DNA from: Methanomassiliicoccus sp. UBA6
GTDB taxonomy: Archaea; Thermoplasmatota; Thermoplasmata; Methanomassiliicoccales; Methanomassiliicoccaceae
Assembly (NCBI GenBank): GCA_002508545.1
Contig: DAVH01000049.1
Coordinates: 1-12,959 of the forward strand
DNA: 12,959 nt
Reading direction: 5' to 3'
The translations under genes were made by a program, and so were the position numbers. Within the stretch, counting starts at the first letter, position 1. Each line of letters begins with the position of its first letter. Of this stretch, positions 1 to 6,242 are shown piece after piece. The notes beneath the pieces are model-generated. The model searched no databases. It was not told the DNA's origin and was given only the letters and a program-made list of their open reading frames with translations.

Positions 1-403
1 GGGGGAGGTGGCCGAAAGTGCGAATAGCTCACTATCATGTTCTTTACTGCACGCCCCGCATAATGCCCGTAATGCAATTTTCAGCAGTAATCAGCACCCG
101 TCATACACTCCTGGCAAAACCTCTGCAACGCCCGCCTAAGATAGTGCGGGAAGGATATGGCAGGATGAGGGCGTGGGGGTCAATGTCGATCATTACGGAA
201 AAAGGACGGACAGCAAGATAGCTCATATTGGTTGAGCGCGCGAACATATCTGGATTGGTAGAGAAGGGCCCACAGGAAGTACGAAGAAAGGGTCAAGGCA
301 ACAAAAAGAGCTTGTTGGGATCGCGTGAACCTAAGCTGACACTGAAAGCATACGTCAATATTTTATCAACAACCGAGCTCATCAAATCCAACAGGTGGTG
401 AGG
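1..403. other. AT-richer stretch with no convincing gene
   Basis: I see no supportable coding region here. The only open frames (18-221 on plus, 293-490 on minus) have unremarkable composition and no recognisable motif. By eye the base composition is less GC-rich than the rest of the window. Two small hairpins are visible: CCCGC/GCGGG at 131-135 and 146-150 with a 10-nt loop, and CAACAA/TTGTTG at 299-304 and 312-317 with a 7-nt loop. Neither is followed by a convincing T-run. The last about 50 bases hold the probable promoter of the next gene. The stretch may be the tail of a mobile or accessory segment continuing to the left, but that cannot be decided from this window. Confidence 0.5.
357..364 (+). 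promoter_or_regulatory. Candidate TATA box for the nuclease-like gene
   Basis: The sequence ATATTTTA lies about 40 bp before the ATG at 404. A start of transcription 25 bp downstream would give a leader of about 20 nt carrying an AGGTGG ribosome site at 393-398. It is the best AT-rich box in the region, although the region as a whole is AT-rich. Confidence 0.35.
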
Positions 404-991
404 ATGGGCGACCAGCTGGTTCGGGAGATGGGGGAGTTTTCGTTCGGTTTTTACACAAGATGTAGATCCGAGGACCCTAACGGATATCATGAGCTCTATC
501 TGAGCGAGCTAGAGGCCTGGTTGAGGGCCAAAGGGTATGAAACGGTTCGAGAAAAAACCGTATTGTACGAGCATAGGGACCGCAGGAGCGAAGCGACCTG
601 CTCAAAAAGGGGATTGATCGATCTTTATGCAAAGATTAAGGACCACGATGTTGCGGTGGAGTTCGACAACGGAAAAAGACTGAAGTTCAAGAGCATAGAA
701 AAAATGAACAATTGCGGTGCGGACATCCTCGTGGGGGTGATCACCGGCGGTGATGACGATAAGAGCATCAAGAAAAATCATCAGCGCTACAGCGAGATTT
801 CCACCAACTCATCAGTGAATAGGGATGTCTGGCTTATCGTCCTGTCGGAGAGAAGGATCGAGCTGTTGAGCACGCGAAAGAACGCATCGTTTGATCTCAA
901 ATCCCTTAGAGCTAAGGCTGACAACGGAATAAGAATCAGGCCATTTGCAGGGAAAAAGGAGTATCAGCAGCGAGCCATCGAAGAGTATTGA
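404..991 (+). CDS. Orphan protein with PD-(D/E)XK nuclease-like motifs
   Basis: This is a 195-residue soluble protein of unproven function. I chose the ATG at 404 over the in-frame GTG codons at 395 and 398 because AGGTGG at 393-398 is well spaced before it. The core resembles a restriction-endonuclease-like fold. A helix carries Glu35 and is followed by the strand ending in Ile72-Asp73. A short hairpin leads to the strand Val83-Ala-Val-Glu86-Phe-Asp88, then Gly90-Lys91 and a basic helix with KFKSIEK at 94-100. Asp73 and Glu86-x-Asp88 would be metal ligands, with Lys91 or Lys96 as the catalytic base. The next segment, ADILVGV at 106-112, is a typical following strand. There is no membrane segment. 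The gene stands alone, more AT-rich than its right-hand neighbours, and ends 179 bp from the 3' end of tRNA-Arg, a place where mobile elements often insert. The nuclease assignment is motif-level inference. No partner methylase or helicase is visible. Confidence 0.6.
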   Translation: MGDQLVREMGEFSFGFYTRCRSEDPNGYHELYLSELEAWLRAKGYETVREKTVLYEHRDRRSEATCSKRGLIDLYAKIKDHDVAVEFDNGKRLKFKSIEKMNNCGADILVGVITGGDDDKSIKKNHQRYSEISTNSSVNRDVWLIVLSERRIELLSTRKNASFDLKSLRAKADNGIRIRPFAGKKEYQQRAIEEY

Positions 992-1170
992 TCAGGTCCT
1001 GGGGCCGATCTTTGGTTTGCTCATCCCGGATGCTCGCCGAACTATCATTCTCACTTTTCCAGGCATCAGGTCATGTCCGAAATGCCCGAAGTGCGTCCCA
1101 CCTTGTGATCGAGAACATGACAGACGTCCAAGGCGAGCGAGGGCTGAGGATTTCTTGATGAGAGGAAAAG

Positions 1171-1245
1171 CGCACACGGAGGGATTCGAACCCTCGACTT
1201 GCAGCTTAGGAGGCTGCTGCCATATCCAAGCTAGGCCACGTGTGC
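1171..1245 (-). tRNA. tRNA-Arg (anticodon CCU)
   Basis: A complete cloverleaf reads on the minus strand from 1245 to 1171. The 7-bp acceptor stem GCACACG/CGTGTGC closes it. The anticodon stem GCAGC/GCTGC holds the loop CTCCTAA, giving anticodon CCU, which decodes AGG. The T arm is GAGGG-TTCGAAT-CCCTC. The unpaired base at 1171 is the discriminator (G), and CCA is not encoded. No intron is present. A TATTAAAT box lies 19 to 26 bp upstream. The 3' end points towards the AT-richer segment on the left. Confidence 0.97.
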
Positions 1246-1263
1246 TTAGGTGAGCGAAAGAGG

Positions 1264-1271
1264 ATTTAATA
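1264..1271 (-). promoter_or_regulatory. TATA box of tRNA-Arg
   Basis: On the minus strand this octamer reads TATTAAAT, identical to the box before the tRNA-Thr gene at 2227-2234. It sits between the FKBP stop codon and the tRNA, at the right distance to start transcription at or just before the tRNA 5' end. Confidence 0.65.
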
Positions 1272-1297
1272 GAAAAGGTTTGGGTTCGAGGGCGAGC

Positions 1298-2068
1298 TTA
1301 CTCGTCCTGAGGGATCTCTTCAGGAGCGATCTCCTCGGGGGCGGGCTCTTCCTTGGGGGCCTCGGCGGGCTTCACGTACTCTTCGACGAAGCTTACCTTC
1401 TCCGCCTTCATGCCCTCCCTGAGGTCGGCGACGACCCTGTACTTCGCGAGGAGCCACTTCTGGTCGTACTTGCACACATCGGGCAGCACGATGCAGACGG
1501 AGGTTCCCTTGACGTTGATGCGGAAGTTCTCCGAGGTGCCATAGTCCATCTCGAGGATGGCCTTGACCTTCTCCTCATCGTCCTGGGCCTTGGACAGCAC
1601 CTTGAAGTGGTACTTCAGGCTCTTGCCGGCCAGGCGGCGGTTGAAGTCCACGCGGACGCGGCCGGCGGTGATGGCGGTCACGATACCGGGGCGGTTCTTG
1701 ATGGTGACCTCCATGCCGACGCGGGGCTCGATGTCCTGCTTCAGGAACTCACGGAGCGCGATCAGGTCGACCAGCTTGGGGTCCCGGGGACCGGCGGCCT
1801 TCTCAGGGGGAATGACGATGTCGTACTCCTTGCCGATCTCCGCGCCCTCGAGAGCCTCCTCGAGGCCCTGGAAAATACGGCCGCCGCCCACCAATACGGG
1901 GATGGGCTGGTACTCGATCTTCTCGTTGAAGACGCCGGCGTCCTTCGCGGTCTGAGCGTTGGTGGTGTCGAACAGCTCGTTCGAGTCCTCGACCCAGCCG
2001 TCAAAGTCAATGCGTACGATATCTCCCTTGGCTACCTTGTCGGCCTGGTTTGCGTTTTCGCTTGACAT
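1298..2068 (-). CDS. FKBP-type peptidyl-prolyl cis-trans isomerase, long archaeal form
   Basis: This 256-residue protein should catalyse cis-trans isomerisation at proline bonds and act as a folding chaperone in the cytoplasm; no signal peptide is present. The open frame continues upstream, but the ATG at 2068 is preceded by AGGTGA at proper spacing and gives the expected N terminus, so I used it. The FKBP core starts at about residue 14 (GDIVRIDFDGWVEDSNELFDTT) and continues through the GGGRIFQGLEEALEGAEIGK region (61-80) and VIPPEKAAG (85-93). An insert-in-flap chaperone domain follows at about 96-150, ending in VDFNRRLAGK, where most relatives have VDFNHPLAGK. Residues 155-230 form the extra C-terminal domain of the Methanocaldococcus FKBP26 type, and 234-256 is an acidic Pro/Glu-rich tail. 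It lacks the His-rich metal tail of bacterial SlyD. Confidence 0.93.
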   Translation of the reverse strand: MSSENANQADKVAKGDIVRIDFDGWVEDSNELFDTTNAQTAKDAGVFNEKIEYQPIPVLVGGGRIFQGLEEALEGAEIGKEYDIVIPPEKAAGPRDPKLVDLIALREFLKQDIEPRVGMEVTIKNRPGIVTAITAGRVRVDFNRRLAGKSLKYHFKVLSKAQDDEEKVKAILEMDYGTSENFRINVKGTSVCIVLPDVCKYDQKWLLAKYRVVADLREGMKAEKVSFVEEYVKPAEAPKEEPAPEEIAPEEIPQDE

Positions 2069-2120
2069 GAAATCACCTGAAGTCAATTGCTGAATATGGA
2101 ATGGTGTCATAAATTCGTCA

Positions 2121-2128
2121 TTTTTATA
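2121..2128 (-). promoter_or_regulatory. TATA box of the FKBP gene
   Basis: The minus strand reads TATAAAAA here, 53 to 60 bp before the ATG. Initiation about 25 bp downstream would leave a leader of about 30 nt containing the AGGTGA ribosome site. Confidence 0.6.
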
Positions 2129-2226
2129 CTTTGTGGTTTTCAACGATTTCCAGGGGCGTGCGCCGAGAGCGTTCCCATGAGCCTCGCCCACCAATCTGGA
2201 ACGGTCGGCCGGTTGGCAGGCAACCT

Positions 2227-2234
2227 ATTAAATG
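2227..2234 (+). promoter_or_regulatory. TATA box of tRNA-Thr
   Basis: TATTAAAT begins 33 bp before the mature tRNA 5' end, implying a short 5' leader to be removed by RNase P. A 5-bp hairpin, GGTTG/CAACC at 2211-2225, ends just before it. The same octamer precedes the tRNA-Arg gene. Confidence 0.65.
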
Positions 2235-2259
2235 GAGGAGCATTTATTCGAGGTGTCAG

Positions 2260-2333
2260 GCCACCATAGCCTAGCCCGGTAGAGCGGCTGACTTGTAATC
2301 AGCAGGTCGCGTGTTCGAATCACGCTGGTGGCT
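2260..2333 (+). tRNA. tRNA-Thr (anticodon UGU)
   Basis: A complete cloverleaf is present. The acceptor stem GCCACCA/TGGTGGC spans 2260-2266 and 2326-2332, and the discriminator is T at 2333. The D arm contains the usual AGCCCGGTAGAGC-type loop. The anticodon stem GCTGA/TCAGC holds the loop CTTGTAA, giving UGU, which decodes ACA and probably other ACN codons. The T arm is GCGTG-TTCGAAT-CACGC. CCA is not encoded and there is no intron. A methyltransferase start codon lies only 16 nt beyond the 3' end. Confidence 0.97.
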
Positions 2334-2349
2334 CTTCACTTGTGGTACC

Positions 2350-3159
2350 ATGTTCGAGGACGAGATGGCCGTGAACAGGCGGTGGTGGGACGGCGCCACC
2401 CCCGTGCACTTCAAATCGAGATCGTACGATGTCGAAGGTTTCTTGAACGGCAAATCGTCCCTCCTCCCGCTGGAGATAGGGGAGGTGGGCGATGTCGCCG
2501 GCAAGAGCCTCCTGCACCTCCAGTGCCACTTCGGCATGGACACCCTGTCGTGGGCTAAAAGGGGCGCTCGCGTGACAGGAGTGGACTTCTCGCCCGAGGC
2601 CATCGCCACCGCCGACCGTTTGGCTAAGGAGCTCGGCATCCCGGCACGGTTCATCGAATCGAACGTCTACACCCTTGCGGACGTCCTCCAAGAGAGGTTT
2701 GACATCGTATACACCGGATATGGCGCCATCTGCTGGCTGCCGGACCTGGACAGATGGGCCCGGGTGATCGCCCGCTTCCTTCGCCCCGGAGGGACCTTCT
2801 ACATCGTGGAAGCGCACCCGATGGTGAACATGATCGACGAGCGCGTCACAGACCGCCTCTCCCCTACCCGCCATTACTTCAACTATGGCCCCGAGAGGGA
2901 GGAGTCGCCGAACACCTACACCGATTCGGACGAGCCCCTGAAAGAGCAGGTCTCATACGCTTGGAATCATCCGATATCGGAGATAATGAACTCGCTGATA
3001 TCCGCCGGTCTCCAGCTGGAATGGCTGCACGAGTCACGGCTCGGGTTCTTCAACTGGCACCCATTGATGAGGAAGCGTGAGAACGGTCACTGGGAGTTCC
3101 CCGAGGAAGTGAGCGACATGCCCCTTACGTTCTCGATCCGCGCCCGCCTGCCGGACTAG
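2350..3159 (+). CDS. Class I SAM-dependent methyltransferase
   Basis: The product is a 269-residue soluble protein with a Rossmann-type methyltransferase core. Motif I is LLHLQCHFGMDTL at 54-66, where Gly62 sits in the SAM loop. The acidic residue contacting the SAM ribose is Asp79 in VTGVDFS. The post-I region FDIVYTGYGAICWLPDL is at 118-134 and LRPGGTFYIVE at 144-154. The N-terminal NRRWWDG...SYDVEGFL block marks a family commonly annotated only as 'SAM-dependent methyltransferase', so the substrate is unknown. The open frame extends back into the tRNA-Thr gene, so I took the first ATG after the tRNA. The ATG at 2365 (MAVNRRWW) is the alternative. No Shine-Dalgarno or TATA box fits, so the gene may be read through from the tRNA promoter. 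It ends in a stop overlapping that of the convergent cupin gene. Confidence 0.88.
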   Translation: MFEDEMAVNRRWWDGATPVHFKSRSYDVEGFLNGKSSLLPLEIGEVGDVAGKSLLHLQCHFGMDTLSWAKRGARVTGVDFSPEAIATADRLAKELGIPARFIESNVYTLADVLQERFDIVYTGYGAICWLPDLDRWARVIARFLRPGGTFYIVEAHPMVNMIDERVTDRLSPTRHYFNYGPEREESPNTYTDSDEPLKEQVSYAWNHPISEIMNSLISAGLQLEWLHESRLGFFNWHPLMRKRENGHWEFPEEVSDMPLTFSIRARLPD

Positions 3160-3503
3160 AGCCAGACGGTGTCGTCCTCCCGGTGATCGACCTTCAGCAC
3201 CAGGAACCCGAAGTCCTCCTCCACCAGGGGCATCCCGTGGACCTCCCCCGGCTCGCAGACGATGACGTCGCCGGCCTCGGCGTCGACCCTGACACCATCG
3301 ATGGTGATCGATCCCCTGGCCAGGACGAAGAAGATCTCCGTCTGCGTCCGGTGATAGTGGGGCGGGATGGTCTCTCCCTTCTTGAAGCGCACCTCCTGGA
3401 GGAAGTCCACCTTCTGAGGCAGCACCCCCTCGAGGAGCATCTTCCGCTTCCGGTAGCCCTGCCCCTGCTCCCACACCGTGTCCTTCGCCGCGAACTTGCG
3501 CAT
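3156..3503 (-). CDS. Small single-domain cupin protein
   Basis: This 115-residue cytoplasmic protein forms one conserved beta-barrel cupin domain. Motif 1 is GETIPPHYHRTQTEIFFVLARG (43-64), with His49, His51 and Glu56. Motif 2 is GDVIVCEPGEVHGM (78-91), with His89. These are the four usual metal ligands and all are intact. Such small cupins bind divalent metals and may be sugar isomerases, dioxygenase-like or purely binding proteins; the sequence does not decide. I chose ATG 3503 because it starts 4 nt after the aminotransferase stop, so the two are almost certainly co-transcribed. An upstream in-frame extension would overlap that gene. Translational coupling is likely because I see no good independent ribosome site. 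Its TAG stop overlaps the TAG of the opposing methyltransferase. Confidence 0.85.
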   Translation of the reverse strand: MRKFAAKDTVWEQGQGYRKRKMLLEGVLPQKVDFLQEVRFKKGETIPPHYHRTQTEIFFVLARGSITIDGVRVDAEAGDVIVCEPGEVHGMPLVEEDFGFLVLKVDHREDDTVWL

Positions 3504-3507
3504 GCCC

Positions 3508-4833
3508 TCACTTCTCGAGGTCCCTGAACGCCGAGTCCAGGATATCAATGCCCTCATCGATGAAGTCGCTGTCGACTATCAGGGGCGGGATGTAGCGGAT
3601 CGCCGAGCGGCCCGCCGGAAGGAGGATCAACCCACGCTTGTAGCACAGCTCGATGACCTTGTTCCTCTCCTGGACCGCGGGCTCCTTGCTCTTGCGGTCC
3701 TTGACCAGCTCGGTCGCCTGCATGAGCCCCAGTCCCCGGACGTCGCCGATCACCTCGTGGCGGTCCTGCAGCTCGGTGAGCCGCTTGTTGAGATAGCTGC
3801 CTATCTTGGCGGCGTTCTCCAGCAGACCTTCCGATTCGATCACCTCGAACGTGGCCAGGGAGGACGCGCACGCCAGCAGGTTCCCGCCGAAGGTATTGGA
3901 GTGCGCCCCGGGTTCGAAGTCCATGTGCCTGGGGAATATCGTCGCGCCGATGGGCACCCCCGATCCCAGGGCCTTGGCCGAGCAGATGATGTCCGGGGTG
4001 ACATCGTAATGCTCGATGGCCCACATCCTGCCGGTCCGGCCCATGCCTGCCTGCACCTCGTCATCGACCAGCAGTATCCCGTAGCTCTTGCATATCCTCG
4101 ACACCTCCTTCACGAACGACGCCGGGGGCACGATGTAGCCGCCCTCGCCGAGCACCGGCTCGAGGAATATCGCTGCGACCTCCTCCGGCGGGACCAGGGA
4201 GTTGAAGTACACCTCCTCGATGACCTTGGCGCACTGCGTTCCGCAGGAGCCCTTCTCCTGCTTGTAGGGGCACCGGTAGCAGTCGGCGTAGGGCACGTGC
4301 TGCACTCCCGGCACGGTCGGGAAGAACCTCCGGCGCTGCGACAGCTTGCTCGAGGTGAGCGACAATGAGCCCATGGTCCGGCCGTGGAAGCAGCCGATGA
4401 AGCCGATGTACTGCTTCCTCCGGGTGTACCATCTCGTCAGCTTGAGGGCCGCCTCCACCGCCTCGGTCCCGCTGTTGGAAAAGAACACCTTCTTCTCCCA
4501 GTTGCCCGGGGTGATCTCCGAGAGCTTGCGGGCGAGCTTCGTCTGCGCTTCGTAGTAGAAGTCGGTGCCGGCGAAGTGGAACAGCTTCTCGGCCTGCTCC
4601 TGCACCGCCCTGACGACCCGCGGGTGGCTGTGCCCCACGTTCATCACCGAGATCCCGCTCATGAAATCCAGGTAGGTGTTGCCGTCCACATCGGTGACCT
4701 TACCGCCCTCCGCATGGGCCGCGACGACCGGCGAGGTCTTGGTCGATGTGGCGACGTACTTGTCATCCTGCGCGATCACTTCCCTGGCACCGGGCCCTGG
4801 CGGCTCCACCCTGATGTTGGCGATTCTCCCCAC
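3508..4833 (-). CDS. Class III PLP-dependent aminotransferase, archaeal ornithine/4-aminobutyrate type
   Basis: This 441-residue fold-type I enzyme transfers amino groups to 2-oxoglutarate from an omega-amino or related donor. It resembles the Thermococcales ornithine/broad-specificity aminotransferase and racemase family more than the ArgD in the same window. The phosphate-binding NSGTEAVEAALK is at 120-131 and CFHGRTMGS at 148-156. The pyridine-nitrogen Asp258 lies in VDDEVQAGMGRTG, and the Schiff-base Lys287 in SAKALGSG. NTFGGN is at 313-318. Between the halves is a cysteine cluster C185-x2-C188-x8-C197-x3-C201, possibly a metal or disulfide site. The start is GTG at 4833; an AGGAGG site 8 nt upstream supports it strongly, and the ATG overlapping that site is out of frame. 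It leads a two-gene unit with the cupin. The exact substrate (ornithine, GABA or another amino acid) cannot be read from the sequence. Confidence 0.88.
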   Translation of the reverse strand: MGRIANIRVEPPGPGAREVIAQDDKYVATSTKTSPVVAAHAEGGKVTDVDGNTYLDFMSGISVMNVGHSHPRVVRAVQEQAEKLFHFAGTDFYYEAQTKLARKLSEITPGNWEKKVFFSNSGTEAVEAALKLTRWYTRRKQYIGFIGCFHGRTMGSLSLTSSKLSQRRRFFPTVPGVQHVPYADCYRCPYKQEKGSCGTQCAKVIEEVYFNSLVPPEEVAAIFLEPVLGEGGYIVPPASFVKEVSRICKSYGILLVDDEVQAGMGRTGRMWAIEHYDVTPDIICSAKALGSGVPIGATIFPRHMDFEPGAHSNTFGGNLLACASSLATFEVIESEGLLENAAKIGSYLNKRLTELQDRHEVIGDVRGLGLMQATELVKDRKSKEPAVQERNKVIELCYKRGLILLPAGRSAIRYIPPLIVDSDFIDEGIDILDSAFRDLEK

Positions 4834-4841
4834 GCGGACAT

Positions 4842-4847
4842 CCTCCT
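4842..4847 (-). promoter_or_regulatory. Strong ribosome binding site fixing a GTG start
   Basis: The minus strand reads AGGAGG, followed by an 8-nt spacer and the GTG at 4833-4831. It is the clearest Shine-Dalgarno sequence in the window and decides the aminotransferase start. A TATA-like ATATAT stretch lies at about 4866-4872 on the same strand, which would leave almost no leader, so the promoter of this unit is less certain. Confidence 0.75.
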
Positions 4848-4905
4848 GTCGATAAAGGCGTTCGGCATATATCTCGGTTATCGGCGGAGGAGGGGGCCTT
4901 CTACG

Positions 4906-4915
4906 TTCCTAGGAA
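4906..4915. promoter_or_regulatory. Perfect 10-bp palindrome beside a promoter
   Basis: TTCCTAGGAA is a perfect palindrome that ends 6 bp before the TATA-like box of the rightward gene, in the roughly 120-bp divergent region. Position and symmetry suit an operator for a dimeric regulator, but there is only one copy, so this is a candidate only. Confidence 0.3.
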
Positions 4916-4921
4916 TCACAT

Positions 4922-4928
4922 TCTTATA
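4922..4928 (+). promoter_or_regulatory. TATA-like box of the Pro-Glu repeat protein gene
   Basis: TCTTATAG-type sequence centred near 4925. Initiation about 25 bp downstream falls near 4950, after the ATG at 4934 and just before the ATG at 4958. This is the main reason for using 4958 as the start. Confidence 0.45.
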
Positions 4929-4957
4929 GTAGGATGTCCAAAGGGGAAAGGACGGAG

Positions 4958-6190
4958 ATGGCTAGCAAAGGCTATGGAAATCTTTGGATAATGGCTATCG
5001 GCCTCATCGCGGTTTTCGTTCTCGCAACGGTGATTGCGCCCCAGTTGATGAGCCCTGGCAAGACCAGCTCCAAAAACAGCTGGAACACCGATATGCCTTC
5101 GGGAGAGGCGGTCTTCCAGGCCCCGACCACGACCCTGCCCTCCTCCGGATTGGAGGCGCTGAAGGCGAACGAGGTCGTCGATTTCTCTGCCAATGCCCGC
5201 CCTGTGGCGGATACCACCGGTAAAGGCGGCGTCTTCGCTTGGATCTTCCAGCTCGAGGGCGCCAATGGAATGACCACCGTCGCGGACCTCAAGTACAACG
5301 GCGGCTCCGATGCCGTGGTGTGGTCCAAGGGCTCCAACGGGGCGATCGTGGGCGTAGGGCCCAGGTTCATCCAGGGGCCGGGGGCGGCATCCATAGACGT
5401 GTCCGCGTCGTTCTCACTGGCCATCACCGATGCTTCCAACGACTACAGCTTGAACATCTGGATCGCGTCCTCCTCCAGCACGTCGGACATCAACCCTGCC
5501 AACTACACCTCAGTGAGCCCCATGGTCAGGGTGCCCATCGAGATGGAGAAGACCACCAGCACCTCGGTCAGGGTGAACCAGGTGCTGAGCGGGCCGTACA
5601 CGGTCACCGAGGACGAGAGGAACAGCTACACCATCACCAGCACTGCCGCTGCGTCCGGCCGGTGGTCCCAGCCGATAACGACGTACATCTCCATCGAGAA
5701 GGCCGGCATCAGGGTGTCGGACGTCGCCGTCAGGGTCAGCGCGGGGAGCGGCAGCTCGACCCCGTCCATCACCGATGAGGGCGACAGCCTGGTGATGGCG
5801 CTGATGAGCAAGACGCCGCTCACCGGCCGCTCCGATCCGGAATCGGCCAGCTGGACGATTGCCTTTGATCTGACCTTCGCCACCGCTGGCAACTATACGC
5901 TGACGAGCTGGGCAGAGAGCGGCGACCCCGCTGAGGAGGTCACCACCCAGCGGACGACGGGAACGATCCAGGTGCAGAGCGCCGCGGGCCCCGAGCCGGA
6001 ACCTGAGCCCGAGCCTGAACCTGAACCTGTGCCGGGGCCTGAACCCGAGCCGGGGCCGGGTGATCCGGGCTCCAACAACAGCTCGACCGTCAACCAGAGC
6101 CAGACACAGGCGCCGCCCGCGGACGACAACAGCAGCCCGGGCAGAAACAATGGCGTTCCCGCCTCCAGCCGCAACAACGATGATGATTAG
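4958..6190 (+). CDS. Membrane-anchored or secreted protein with Pro-Glu repeat tail
   Basis: A 410-residue protein of unknown function. Residues 9-31 (LWIMAIGLIAVFVLATVIAPQL) form one hydrophobic segment after a short basic N terminus, either a signal anchor or a signal peptide. No lipobox or class III pilin site is visible. Residues 40-345 are rich in Ser, Thr, Val and Gly with alternating hydrophobic strands, suggesting two or more beta-sandwich (Ig-like) modules outside the cell; SASFSLAIT and AGNYTLTSW are typical strands. A tandem Pro-Glu tract covers about 345-370, then an Asn/Ser/Gln-rich, disordered end finishing NNDDD. There is no C-terminal anchor, and several NxS/T sequons lie near the end. 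The ATG at 4934 would add 8 residues; I prefer 4958 because the TATA-like box at 4922 lies too close to 4934. It is divergent from the aminotransferase unit. Confidence 0.75.
   Translation: MASKGYGNLWIMAIGLIAVFVLATVIAPQLMSPGKTSSKNSWNTDMPSGEAVFQAPTTTLPSSGLEALKANEVVDFSANARPVADTTGKGGVFAWIFQLEGANGMTTVADLKYNGGSDAVVWSKGSNGAIVGVGPRFIQGPGAASIDVSASFSLAITDASNDYSLNIWIASSSSTSDINPANYTSVSPMVRVPIEMEKTTSTSVRVNQVLSGPYTVTEDERNSYTITSTAAASGRWSQPITTYISIEKAGIRVSDVAVRVSAGSGSSTPSITDEGDSLVMALMSKTPLTGRSDPESASWTIAFDLTFATAGNYTLTSWAESGDPAEEVTTQRTTGTIQVQSAAGPEPEPEPEPEPEPVPGPEPEPGPGDPGSNNSSTVNQSQTQAPPADDNSSPGRNNGVPASSRNNDDD
5990..6061 (+). repeat. In-frame CCN-GAR tandem repeat encoding Pro-Glu
   Basis: About a dozen six-base units encode Pro-Glu pairs, interrupted by PVPG and GPG. 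Third positions vary (CCG, CCT, CCC; GAG, GAA), so the dipeptide is kept while the DNA has drifted, consistent with selection on the protein rather than very recent slippage. The rigid Pro-Glu rod probably acts as a spacer or cell-wall-spanning linker. Confidence 0.85.
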
Positions 6191-6242
6191 GGCTGACGGC
6201 CCCATCCCCTTCCTTTCCCGCGTGGTAACGGCTCACCCTACA

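Noticed and set aside
131..150. Hairpin CCCGC/GCGGG as a terminator
   Set aside because: The stem is only 5 bp with a 10-nt loop and no T-run follows.
18..221. Possible 67-residue protein at the left edge
   Set aside because: No ribosome site, promoter or motif; the composition is random-like.
1250..2065. Plus-strand open frame of 271 codons beside tRNA-Arg
   Set aside because: It is antisense to the FKBP gene and Leu/Val/Asp-biased in the way expected from mirror frames.
4230..4285. Equating the CxxC of the aminotransferase with the iron-sulfur cysteines of pig GABA aminotransferase
   Set aside because: In the mammalian enzyme, as I recall, those cysteines lie near the phosphate-binding SG(x)E region, a different part of the fold, so the sites are not equivalent.
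3478..4368. Long plus-strand open frame of 296 codons
   Set aside because: It lies opposite the aminotransferase gene, has low-complexity Leu/Asp/Arg/Val-rich content caused by GC-rich third positions, and has no recognisable domain.
5990..6061. Short tandem repeats as a CRISPR array or variable-number DNA repeat
   Set aside because: The six-base units are in frame, encode Pro-Glu and have drifted synonymously; there are no spacers.
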